From the NCBI RefSeq assembly GCF_000317435.1, contig NC_019751.1, forward strand, positions 3,162,001 to 3,226,000: 64,000 nucleotides of DNA. Direction: 5' to 3'. The position numbers were made by a program, and so were the translations under genes. The notes beneath the pieces are model-generated. The model searched no databases. It was given only the letters and a program-made list of their open reading frames with translations, and was not told the origin of the DNA. The stretch is from Calothrix sp. PCC 6303 (GTDB taxonomy: Bacteria > Cyanobacteriota > Cyanobacteriia > Cyanobacteriales > Nostocaceae). Shown here piece after piece: positions 44,467-52,418 of the stretch (position 1 is the stretch's first letter; the number at the start of each line of letters is the position of its first letter).

Positions 44467-46038
44467 ATGAATAGTTTATCTGATTTGAACTTGCTAATGG
44501 ATTCTGGTGTTCCAATGATCTGTATAAACACTCAAATCCAAGAAAGAATGAATTTGTTGAGAAAAATCTATGTTGAATGCACTGCTCGTAAAAATATCCC
44601 TCTATATTTATGGACTGCGGGATGGGGATGCTTGAAGCTAATTCGATTTAGGTCGAATCATAAAATAGATTATGTTAATCTACATACTCAATATCAAACC
44701 CTATTTACTAGCTTTGATTATCTCTTGGATTCTAGAGAAGCTGGAGTTTTTTTATTTGAGAATTTACTATCTGCAAATAGCCCAGATGTTCGCAAGATAA
44801 GTTCTCATCTTGTCAATATCTATTTTGAATTAGAAAATAATCATACTGGTAAGTATCTCATTATTATTTCAAATGATGCTACTCAGCTACCTGATAGTTT
44901 AAATCGCTTAGTTCCATCTATATCTATGCCACTACCCAGTCAGGGTGAGATTTCTGATATTGTTGATGATGTTTTAATTTTATATCCAGATTTTGATAAT
45001 TCCGATAATTCGATATTAGTTAATGCAAGTAGTGGTTTGACCCAAGAAGAAATCCGTTTAGGATTAAAACTAGCGTTGCACTCCTGCGATCGACCTACAA
45101 TTGATGTTCTAGCTAAACATTTACTCGAATATAAAATCAATCGTTTTCGTTCTTTCAATCTTAATTTTGTTGGCTTACCTAATTCTCCGGATTTTGGTGG
45201 TTTAGATTTGCTGAAACAGTATATCGAAAATGTCAAATACGACTTTTTACCCCAAGCGCGAGATGCTAATATTTCTCTCCCCAAAGGTTGTTTGCTTGTG
45301 GGACCACCGGGAACGGGAAAGACTCTCGCTGCGAGTGCGATCGCACAAATCCTCACTCTCCCACTAGTGACTGTTGATACCGCAGCAGTTATCGCAGGTG
45401 GTGCTATTTATCTCAAGCAGCTATTGGAACGGGTGAAAGCCTGCGCTCCTGTGGTACTGTATTTTGATGAGTTCGATAAGTTATTTACTGCATCTAATGA
45501 ATCGGGGGAAGACATTAGTTCTCGGCAAATTCTGGGGACGCTGTTGACTTGGTTACAGGATAAAACCAGTGCGGTGTTTGTTGTTGCAACTCTGAATCGA
45601 CTTGATGCGCTACCACCAGAATTAACCAGGGTGGGAAGGTTTGATGAGATATTTTACGTGGGATTTCCCCAAGCGATCGAGCGTAAGCAAATTTTGATGC
45701 TGCATCTTACCAGATTTGATGAGCGGTATAAACATGATGATGTGCTAACAGAGAAGGAATGGCGGATTATTCTGAATAAAACTGTTAATTGCACTGGTGC
45801 AGAGTTAGCGAGGATGGTGGAGAAAGCAGCGCGTGTTTTGTTTCACCAGGGTAGGGAGATGGAAATTGGGTTGCAGGAATTACTTGAGCAACGAGAAATG
45901 ATGGTTCCTTTGTATGTGCGGGATACGGATCGGATATTGGCGATCGAGAATCGTGCAAAATATATTTGCCAACCAGCATCCAGTACCGATACATCGGAAT
46001 TTGCACCCGTCATTACTTCCTTTTGGGGTGATAGATAA
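44467..46038 (+). CDS. Ycf46-like AAA+ ATPase
   Basis: The 523-residue protein has an N-terminal ~210-residue region of the Ycf46 type. A C-terminal AAA+ domain follows: Walker A G-P-P-G-T-G-K-T at residues 279-286, Walker B V-L-Y-F-D-E-F-D around 330-337, and R-V-G-R-F-D-E for the arginine finger. Ycf46-like ATPases occur in cyanobacteria and plastids, with poorly known roles. It is the last rightward gene of the operon. Its final ~33 codons are found again in diverged form at 47309-47345 and 50238-50333, so this gene end is a rearrangement hotspot. Confidence 0.8.
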   Translation: MNSLSDLNLLMDSGVPMICINTQIQERMNLLRKIYVECTARKNIPLYLWTAGWGCLKLIRFRSNHKIDYVNLHTQYQTLFTSFDYLLDSREAGVFLFENLLSANSPDVRKISSHLVNIYFELENNHTGKYLIIISNDATQLPDSLNRLVPSISMPLPSQGEISDIVDDVLILYPDFDNSDNSILVNASSGLTQEEIRLGLKLALHSCDRPTIDVLAKHLLEYKINRFRSFNLNFVGLPNSPDFGGLDLLKQYIENVKYDFLPQARDANISLPKGCLLVGPPGTGKTLAASAIAQILTLPLVTVDTAAVIAGGAIYLKQLLERVKACAPVVLYFDEFDKLFTASNESGEDISSRQILGTLLTWLQDKTSAVFVVATLNRLDALPPELTRVGRFDEIFYVGFPQAIERKQILMLHLTRFDERYKHDDVLTEKEWRIILNKTVNCTGAELARMVEKAARVLFHQGREMEIGLQELLEQREMMVPLYVRDTDRILAIENRAKYICQPASSTDTSEFAPVITSFWGDR

Positions 46039-46081
46039 ACTGCGTTGGTGACATTCCCGGAGGGAGTATCGCTTTTATTAA

Positions 46082-46534
46082 TTAGGTAGTTGGGATGTCT
46101 TCTTCTGGTGGATGTAAACCAGCTTGAACCCAAAAACCTCGCGCACTTTGAATTGAATCTCCCTGTGGATAACGTTCGTCGTTCATGTCGAGACGTTTGC
46201 AAGTAGCTCGACCTGTCGGAGTTATGCCGATTATTTGCCTTCCATCTACCGACCACACAAAATGTTCCGACCAAATTTGTTGGCGAGGATTGAACAAAGG
46301 TACTATTGTTTTTGTTGTTTCATCAAATCCTGCAACAAAATTGTAGCGGCGTTCGTTACAGCGACGACAAGCTAGCGCTAAATTGTCAATATCATCATTA
46401 CCACCGATTGATTTGGGTATCAAATGGTCTACTGTAAACCTTGTTGTGGAAATACGTTCGGGGGAGTGGCAATATTCACACAAATAATTTGCCCGTCTTC
46501 GCACGCTTTCTTTGGTAGCGTCGTCAATCGTCAT
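46082..46534 (-). CDS. HNH endonuclease
   Basis: The 150-residue protein has a complete HNH site: C-E-Y-C at residues 19-22, F-T-V-D-H-L-I-P-K-S with the catalytic histidine at 37, and C-R-R-C-N at 56-60. This resembles the 5mC-restriction-type or phage-type HNH nucleases common in cyanobacteria. It overlaps the upstream gene at 46531 (ATGA), so the pair is translationally coupled. The substrate is unknown. Confidence 0.85.
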   Translation of the reverse strand: MTIDDATKESVRRRANYLCEYCHSPERISTTRFTVDHLIPKSIGGNDDIDNLALACRRCNERRYNFVAGFDETTKTIVPLFNPRQQIWSEHFVWSVDGRQIIGITPTGRATCKRLDMNDERYPQGDSIQSARGFWVQAGLHPPEEDIPTT

Positions 46535-46764
46535 TTTTGAGCTACTATCATCGCGTTTATATGGGTGAATATTCTGTCTAGCTCTCCAATTTCCTCTAGC
46601 TCGATGATTTCTTCAGGTGTTAATAAATCAGCTTTTTTCCGTTCTAGTAATTCTTCCATTCGTACTTGCAGTTTGTCATTAAATTTAAACAAGTTGAAAT
46701 TTTCCAGCTTTTCGACTCGAATGCTGGAAAGCAAGGATGAAGGTCTAGCAATTACAGTCGTCAT
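46531..46764 (-). CDS. Small helical protein coupled to the HNH gene
   Basis: I start at ATG 46764 (M-T-T-V-I-A-R-P-S-S-L-L); the longer frame upstream overlaps the next gene. The 77-residue product has a charged helix (R-M-E-E-L-L-E-R-K-K-A-D-L-L-T-P-E-E) and ends with I-N-A-M-I-V-A-Q-K. I recall such small proteins directly before HNH genes in cyanobacteria, so an antitoxin-like or partner role is possible. This is inference. Confidence 0.65.
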   Translation of the reverse strand: MTTVIARPSSLLSSIRVEKLENFNLFKFNDKLQVRMEELLERKKADLLTPEEIIELEEIGELDRIFTHINAMIVAQK

Positions 46765-46834
46765 AGCAAAGTGCGATGCAATTATATTATGTAATTCTAT
46801 TGTACTGGCTCGAACCGAAGTAGACTTGCTATTT

Positions 46835-47107
46835 TTACCCTGCTGTCCTAAATAATGTACCATCAACCGCATAGACAGCATTAAATCCAATTCTTTCCGA
46901 CCAAAGTGCTGCATCGGCTTGTTTTGTTCGCATCTTGAGGCTTGTTACAAGTAAATCATCACCTATTTCATATTCGCCCGTTTCTACATTAATCGAGATA
47001 ATTTTGTCAATATTTTCTGGTGTTTCTACTCTTAGACGAATACTGTTTTCGTAGAGTTCTTTACCACGTTGGGTTATTTCTTCGTCGCTAAGTTTGGGTT
47101 TGGACAT
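46835..47107 (-). CDS. Small hypothetical protein of the HNH module
   Basis: The 90-residue protein is acidic at the start (L-S-D-E-E-I-T-Q-R-G-K-E-L-Y) and ends with W-S-E-R-I-G-F-N-A-V-Y. It is the first gene of the leftward module with the HNH gene, about 70 bases upstream of 46764. A toxin-antitoxin-like arrangement is possible. No family is assigned. Confidence 0.55.
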   Translation of the reverse strand: MSKPKLSDEEITQRGKELYENSIRLRVETPENIDKIISINVETGEYEIGDDLLVTSLKMRTKQADAALWSERIGFNAVYAVDGTLFRTAG

Positions 47108-47308
47108 AAAGCCAATATTCTCACTTTAAATTCCGCAAGTTTCTATCTCGATTGTAAAACAGAAGCAATTTAATCGGGTGAGTGCTACTTAAGGGTTATA
47201 TGGCGTTTTCCAGGCAACTGAAGTACGCACGAACATTTTATATCAAAACAAGTAGCTTTAAAATATACCTCACTAGATTGAGAACCGCTATATACGTGCA
47301 ATATAAAG

Positions 47309-47345
47309 CGATCGATAATCGTGCAAAATATATTTGTCTGAAGTG
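47309..47345 (+). pseudogene. Fragment of the AAA+ gene 3' end, copy 2
   Basis: It encodes A-I-D-N-R-A-K-Y-I-C before a stop, against A-I-E-N-R-A-K-Y-I-C in the intact gene. Its upstream flank (GCAATATAAAGCGATCG) resembles that of copy 3 at 50238. It lies between the HNH and caspase modules. Confidence 0.8.
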
Positions 47346-47355
47346 AACTCAATGT

Positions 47356-49470
47356 TTATGCGAAACATTCTTGCAATTTTGATATAATAAATTCTGTATC
47401 TAAGTTTCGCCCAATAAATACTAATAAATTTTGTCTTTCTTTTTCATTTTGCCAATCCAAATCATCAAGCATAAACCGTCCCCCACTGACTAACAAAACA
47501 TGTTTTTTGGAACTTTCCTCAAACCACATGATACCAATGCATCGATATATATTAATTGGGTATATATTATCTAAAAAATTTTGAAATTTCTTTACAGAGA
47601 ATGGACGATAACTTTGGAAATTAACTAAAGAAAGAGAAGCATCTTTTATTTCACGAATATAAAAATGAATGTTATCCAGATGTAAGTTGGAGATAAATGG
47701 CAGTAATACTTCTGAATTTTTACAGCGAATTATTCTTGACCCTTCTTTTATATTATTGATTTCTGATTTTAGTAAGTCCAACTTTACTGTACCAACTAAA
47801 TCAGTTTTATTTAGCAGAACAATATCAGCATAAGTAATCTGACTATATGCGGCTTCCGAATTAAATAAGTCTAAGCTATAATTATCCGCATCAACTACTG
47901 TTATGATAGATTCTAGACTAGTTAAATCTCGCAATTCGGTGCCAAGAAATTTTAAAGCTATTGGTAATGGATCGGCAAGTCCCGAAGTTTCAATAATTAA
48001 ATAATCATAGGATTCTTCGCTTTCTAAAATTTGAGTAACTGAATTAGTATTGTCAATACTACCACCATAATGAAAACCACAAACTTTACATTTATTATCT
48101 TCATCATAAGGAAAACCTTCCATCATAATTGCATTATTAGGCTCCTCATCAATATTTATCTCTCCAAATTCAAAGACTGATATTGCAAACTTTAAATTTG
48201 AGACTTGCTTAATAATATTGTTAATTAACGTGGATTTTCCACTACCTAAAAATCCACAAACAATAATTACCTTTAACCTTTTAGGAAAATTATTTAGGAT
48301 TGTTTTAATATTAAGATCATAGCTTTGAATCGACTCATCAGAATTAATGTAGTTAGCGATCGCTCTAGCTTCAACTAACTGTATATAATCATCTTTCAAA
48401 CTCAAGTCATACTGAATAGTTCGCAAATGTTTGCGGATAGGATCGTCAAGAGGATATCCTTTCTTCAAGGCTTTTGTAAAAGCTTGAATATATCTCTGAC
48501 TTTTTGCTGCCCTGATTTTATAGGGTAATAGCATCTCCAATTCAATTTCTTGTGCTTTTTGTAGTGTAATATTAAGTGTTTCAATTTTGATATCTAAGCA
48601 TTCTCTTTCAAAAGAATATGCTTCTATTTCTCCCTCAAATTCCTTCTCCTTATCCAGTTCTTGTAAAAATTGGTCTACTGCTTGAGAATATTCTACATAA
48701 GGGTCAGCTTTTGGTGCTTTGGTAATTGGGAGTTTATAACCCTGCTCATCAAAAATTATTATCTTGGGTTGAGTTGCCGTTTGGGATTCAATTTCGATTT
48801 TGCGGCTAGTATAATCATGCAAATCTTGCACCAGAATCCACTCATTCTTTTCTCTTTGGGCTGCACCCTCCATACCCTCTATCAAATAATGAGTGTAGAT
48901 AGAAAGGTGAGGACGTTGTTGCTCATCAGTACCAGGTAGCTGATAAGAAACTTGTGTGGAACTCGAAGATGCAAGAACTACTCTACCTTGAGCTTTTAAA
49001 ATTTCAAAATCAACAGTTTCTTCTCCTTTATTTAAAAGAAAAGCAAATTTACCACTAAAACAACAATCGAGTATGACGATTATTCGCTTTGATTTGCTTA
49101 TGCTCATCTGGCGATGTAAAAATGAGGCAGCAACTGCACTACTTTCAACTAAACGTTCTTTTTCTTTCCGTGTTCCCTTTGTAGAAAGATGTAGTTCTCT
49201 GCTAACATCGTTACCTAACGCGCCATGACCTGAGAAATAAAATAGCAACAAATCATCTTTACTGCGTCCGCGAAAAAAAACCTCTATTGTCTCCTCCATT
49301 TGTAAACGTTGAGGATTAAATAAGGTATCTACCTGAAAATTACCCTTGCTTGAATCTTCTAAGACACGCTGCATCTCCTCAACATCTCTTAAACTTCCAG
49401 GAAGATTTTCAAAACCTTCCCCGTATTCACTTACGCCAATCAAAAGGGCATACCTACTATTTGTTGTCAT
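47356..49470 (-). CDS. Caspase-like peptidase fused to a CobW-type GTPase
   Basis: The 704-residue protein begins with a C14 caspase/metacaspase domain: Y-A-L-L-I-G-V-S-E-Y, F-S-G-H-G with histidine 82, and L-D-C-C-F-S-G with the likely nucleophile at 137. Residues ~250-395 form a helical linker. From about residue 398 a COG0523/CobW-like GTPase follows: G-F-L-G-S-G-K-S at 406-413, C-K-V-C at 461-464 in place of the usual G-C-x-C-C metal site, E-T-S-G-L-A-D-P at 494-501, N-K-T-D at 554-557, and a CobW C-terminal part. I infer an NTP-switched protease of a conflict system. It lies 17 bases upstream of the coordinates of its small partner at 49457. Confidence 0.85.
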   Translation of the reverse strand: MTTNSRYALLIGVSEYGEGFENLPGSLRDVEEMQRVLEDSSKGNFQVDTLFNPQRLQMEETIEVFFRGRSKDDLLLFYFSGHGALGNDVSRELHLSTKGTRKEKERLVESSAVAASFLHRQMSISKSKRIIVILDCCFSGKFAFLLNKGEETVDFEILKAQGRVVLASSSSTQVSYQLPGTDEQQRPHLSIYTHYLIEGMEGAAQREKNEWILVQDLHDYTSRKIEIESQTATQPKIIIFDEQGYKLPITKAPKADPYVEYSQAVDQFLQELDKEKEFEGEIEAYSFERECLDIKIETLNITLQKAQEIELEMLLPYKIRAAKSQRYIQAFTKALKKGYPLDDPIRKHLRTIQYDLSLKDDYIQLVEARAIANYINSDESIQSYDLNIKTILNNFPKRLKVIIVCGFLGSGKSTLINNIIKQVSNLKFAISVFEFGEINIDEEPNNAIMMEGFPYDEDNKCKVCGFHYGGSIDNTNSVTQILESEESYDYLIIETSGLADPLPIALKFLGTELRDLTSLESIITVVDADNYSLDLFNSEAAYSQITYADIVLLNKTDLVGTVKLDLLKSEINNIKEGSRIIRCKNSEVLLPFISNLHLDNIHFYIREIKDASLSLVNFQSYRPFSVKKFQNFLDNIYPINIYRCIGIMWFEESSKKHVLLVSGGRFMLDDLDWQNEKERQNLLVFIGRNLDTEFIISKLQECFA

Positions 49471-49870
49471 CTAAAGATTGCAATGCTGCGATCGCAGCAA
49501 TAAATTTTTCCATATTTTGCATTGTTACTGCTAAATCTTTTTGGTTTTTACCTTTAAACTCAAATTCTAAGTCTTTATATTTAATTTTTGCTTCTGTTGA
49601 GGTTCCAACTAAGCGTTCCCATAACCATTTCGTCATACCTTTAATACTATCTAAATTAATTTTTATGTCTAAAACACCTGATTCTGTCTTGTCTCCCTTT
49701 GATTTTAGACTACTAGCTTCTGGTAGTTCTGCTATTGGAAGACGATTGACATCCTCTACTAATCCTTGAATCTCGCCCGTAATATTTTGTAATAAAAGTT
49801 CTAATTCTTCCTCGTCTGTCTCGCTATCCTGCAAAATTAGGAGAATTTCGATATTCGATTGTTCGCTCAT
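49457..49870 (-). CDS. EACC1-like partner of the caspase-GTPase
   Basis: The 137-residue protein overlaps the caspase gene start by 14 bases on the same strand. It has an N-terminal acidic helix (E-L-E-L-L-L-Q-N-I), a hydrophobic helix (M-T-K-W-L-W-E-R-L), then strands A-K-I-K-Y-K-D-L-E-F-E-F-K-G and a final helix. This order matches my recollection of effector-associated constant component 1 (EACC1), a small protein found beside caspase or trypsin effectors in NTPase-based conflict systems. I cannot run a profile to confirm it. Confidence 0.6.
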   Translation of the reverse strand: MSEQSNIEILLILQDSETDEEELELLLQNITGEIQGLVEDVNRLPIAELPEASSLKSKGDKTESGVLDIKINLDSIKGMTKWLWERLVGTSTEAKIKYKDLEFEFKGKNQKDLAVTMQNMEKFIAAIAALQSLDDNK

Positions 49871-50237
49871 AATAAATTATTGCTACAGAATACTAAATTA
49901 AATTATAATCTTAAGTCACTTAAATAAACATCTCTGAAAATGAGTGTAGGGATGTAGTATTGCTAGGACTTTACGAGGGTTTCAGGCAAAGAATAATTAA
50001 TTTTTGCAGATATCTATATTGATAAGGGATGCGATCACGCATTTGCTTAGATTTGGTTGGGAGTGCGATCTCGCGTTTTAGTTTCAGGGGTTTATTTGGG
50101 AATGCGAGCGCGCTTTATTTTGAGAGGGTTTGTTTGAAAGTGCTATCACACTTAGTTTTGAGTATTTTTTTGGGAGTGCGATCGCTTGGTTGAATAAAGC
50201 TGTATTTAATGATTGTGTTATGGCGATCGCAATATAC
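49871..50237. repeat. Spacer with a degenerate HIP1-based tandem array
   Basis: No gene is visible. From 50031 to 50190 a GCGATCNCGC-like core recurs five times (50031, 50065, 50104, 50142 and 50178) at intervals of 34-39 bases, separated by TTTG-rich spacers. The last copy is a perfect HIP1 site. Promoters for the EACC1-like gene probably lie near 49875-49930 but cannot be placed. Confidence 0.6.
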
Positions 50238-50333
50238 AGCGATCGGGAATCATGCTAAATATATTTACCAACCAGCATCCAGCACCGATCCCTCTGAATT
50301 TGTACCCATTATTACTTCCTTTAGAGGCTAAGA
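50238..50333 (+). pseudogene. Fragment of the AAA+ gene 3' end, copy 3
   Basis: It encodes N-H-A-K-Y-I-Y-Q-P-A-S-S-T-D-P-S-E-F, ending in T-S-F-R-G and a stop, against the intact gene's N-R-A-K-Y-I-C-Q-P-A-S-S-T-D-T-S-E-F and T-S-F-W-G. The frame is preserved though diverged. It marks the right edge of the cargo modules. Confidence 0.85.
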
Positions 50334-50697
50334 TACCTTCTTCAAGTATCATGTAGCTCAGCGTTCGCTCATTTTTGACCCGAAAATTTAATTAACCGTT
50401 ACAGGGGTTACAATCTAGTCTCTACAAGCAATTCCGGAATTTTGAGTTCAAACAAGGTTTTAGCCATTTTTATGGTTTATACCCCTCTACGTCTTAAATA
50501 GATGCTTCTAGGGGCTTAATAAAAAGGTAATATTTATTACCTTATATTCCCTGCTTACTTAAAAAATGCCCTTTTCCCTTTGAATTAAGGCTTTAATTCA
50601 ATTTGAAGTTTAAAAATAAGCGAACGCACAGTGTAGGATTACATCGAGCTTTTGTAATTTTGTGTTAACCGAACCCCATATTCTTGAATCATGAAGT
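50334..50697. promoter_or_regulatory. Spacer with two perfect palindromes
   Basis: No gene is visible. AAGGTAATA-TT-TATTACCTT occupies 50524-50543, and TTGAATTAA-GGCT-TTAATTCAA occupies 50580-50601. Both are perfect and AT-rich, as for operators; the second could also be a weak hairpin. They lie upstream of the truncated DUF4365 gene. Confidence 0.6.
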
Positions 50698-51171
50698 CGA
50701 GCCTATATCCGAGCAGTAGCAGGTAAAGCAGGCTTAAATCTTTCTATCCGTGAATACGATTATGGGGTAGATGGCAACTTTGATGAAATAGCTATCCGCA
50801 ACAATCGACGGGTAGAATCAGGCTTTTCCCTGAGTTTCCAATTAAAAGCTTCAACCCAATGGCAACGAGACGAAAATACTATCACCTACGATTTAGAAGC
50901 CAAAACTTACAACGATTTAGTTATTCGTCGCAATTTTCGGATGGCTGTACCTTGCATTCTCATTCTATTCACCTTACCTCCAGATTCATCCCAATGGTTA
51001 ATATACGATGAAGACGAAATGCGTCTGCGTGGAAGTTGTTACTGGGAATACATAAGCGGCAAACCAACCACCAATCGCCAAAGTGTTAGAATTAGGATTC
51101 CTCGACAGCAACAGCTAACTCCAGAATCGTTGTTAGGTTTAATAGATAAGGTAAAAACAGGAGAGTGGTGA
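50698..51171 (+). pseudogene. DUF4365 nuclease-like gene, 5' end lost
   Basis: The frame is open from 50698 and encodes A-Y-I-R-A-V-A-G-K-A-G, D-Y-G-V-D-G-N-F-D and F-Q-L-K-A-S, the typical DUF4365 core. I recall DUF4365 as PD-(D/E)xK nuclease-like, with acidic and Q-x-K catalytic residues; both are visible. There is no start codon before them: the frame meets a TGA at 50695 and the first in-frame ATG (50941) lies after the core. The 5' end was therefore probably lost in a deletion. It overlaps the next gene (ATG at 51171). Confidence 0.7.
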
Positions 51172-51524
51172 TGACGCAACAAATTTCAACAGAGGAATTA
51201 CAAACCCACCCTTTCAAAATAACCGATGTTGTATCTTACCTTCACCAACAAGGATGGCAAGCAGTAAACCACCCCAACCCGCGTTTATTGGTTTTTCAAG
51301 GTGAGAAAGATGATACAGGAAATCCCATCCAGCTTGTTTTACCCAGCCAAAACAGCTTTGAAGATAGCGATGTCTGACGACAAGCCGCTTCGCGTCTACG
51401 CATACTTAAAAAAGCCATAAATTTACTAGCAGCGATGCTCCAGGGGAGCCGCTACGCGAACGCACAAAAACCTCCACAAGAAATTATCGACATAATCAAT
51501 CAAATACCAGCTAAATCAAGTTGA
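51171..51524 (+). pseudogene. Partner of the DUF4365 gene, broken by dispersed repeats
   Basis: The first frame runs from ATG 51171 to a stop at 51377 (starting M-T-Q-Q-I-S-T-E-E-L). A second frame continues to 51524 with A-I-N-L-L-A-A-M and Q-E-I-I-D-I-I-N-Q-I-P-A-K. Two dispersed repeats (about 51377-51407 and 51434-51464) sit at the break and inside the second frame. Removing them would probably restore one small gene. Its start overlaps the stop of the DUF4365 gene, so the two were once an operon. Confidence 0.65.
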
Positions 51525-51608
51525 TTGAGTATTTTGTAGGCTACGTTAAAAATCAAGGGCGATCGCTTTGCTCCCCTCTGAAAAAGTATCGCCCATTTAG
51601 CCCATAAA

Positions 51609-52418
51609 TTAGGTTGCTCCCTCTTCTATAGCCTTAGTAATCAACGTTTCAATACCTTCCCTTGCACAAGCATTGAGAAGCGCGATCGCTTTTCGATTTC
51701 CCTTTTTGGCAAAATATCCCCATATCGACAACCAATCTTGTAGTGACAGTGCATACATACTTTGAAATTCTTCCTGGATTCTGATTCTACACTCAACGAT
51801 ATCCCTGGAAAGTCTTAAATTTGCCAAAGATTTTGCCTTCTTCGGTGATTCATGAATAAACCAATCTGCACTTCGGTTGATACACCTGAGTCCTTCCCGA
51901 TAATCGATGCGATATTCTCCAGAATGCAAAACTAAAACCTGCAAACTAATATTTGCATCAAATCTAACCTGAAGTGGTTCGCCAGATTCGACCAGATAAT
52001 TACCAGTAAAAAAATAGCAGTTGAGAATAGGATTTGGTTCGGATTCATTATCGGATAAAGCTTTAATTATGCAATACCAATCATCACGAGAAATGTTGAA
52101 GCGATGCTTCTGCAAATGACCTTCTCTCAAAAGAGTAGATAGGTAAATTGCTGCGACTGAGAGAGGATAAACTTTCACTAATCTCCCATTTCCAACTCGA
52201 ACAATATGGGTTTCCAAGCGACGCGATTCAATAAATTTTTGCACCGCTTTCTTCGACCGACCAACCAACAATGCCATTTGGCGATCGCTCATCAATTTTG
52301 GTCCCTCTGGTAATTGATAAGTCCTCCAAATCTTGCCGGAAAACTGCCAATGGGAATAGGTAACTTTGGGATATCTGATGGGTTTTGGGTCGGTTTTTAT
52401 GTTTTTTGATTGCTTCAT
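51609..52418 (-). CDS. HTH-like hypothetical protein of cyanobacterial plasmids
   Basis: I use ATG 52418 (M-K-Q-S-K-N), since the upstream start is a TTG. The 269-residue basic protein contains M-S-D-R-Q-M-A-L-L-V-G-R-S-K-K-A-V-Q-K-F, which reads like a helix-turn-helix (about residues 44-65). Its C-terminal helix bears A-L-L-N-A-C-A-R-E-G-I-E-T-L. It stands between the decayed cargo and the relaxase gene. A DNA-binding regulatory or replication-linked role is inferred. Confidence 0.5.
   Translation of the reverse strand: MKQSKNIKTDPKPIRYPKVTYSHWQFSGKIWRTYQLPEGPKLMSDRQMALLVGRSKKAVQKFIESRRLETHIVRVGNGRLVKVYPLSVAAIYLSTLLREGHLQKHRFNISRDDWYCIIKALSDNESEPNPILNCYFFTGNYLVESGEPLQVRFDANISLQVLVLHSGEYRIDYREGLRCINRSADWFIHESPKKAKSLANLRLSRDIVECRIRIQEEFQSMYALSLQDWLSIWGYFAKKGNRKAIALLNACAREGIETLITKAIEEGAT

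Noticed and set aside
44467-46038. AAA+ protein considered as VirB11
   Set aside because: The motifs (G-P-P-G-T-G-K-T, R-V-G-R-F-D-E) are those of classic AAA+ proteins of the Ycf46 type, not of the VirB11/GspE secretion ATPases.
47356-49470. C-terminal part considered as a true CobW metal chaperone
   Set aside because: The usual G-C-x-C-C metal-binding motif is not present; only C-K-V-C is, and the fusion to a caspase argues for signalling.
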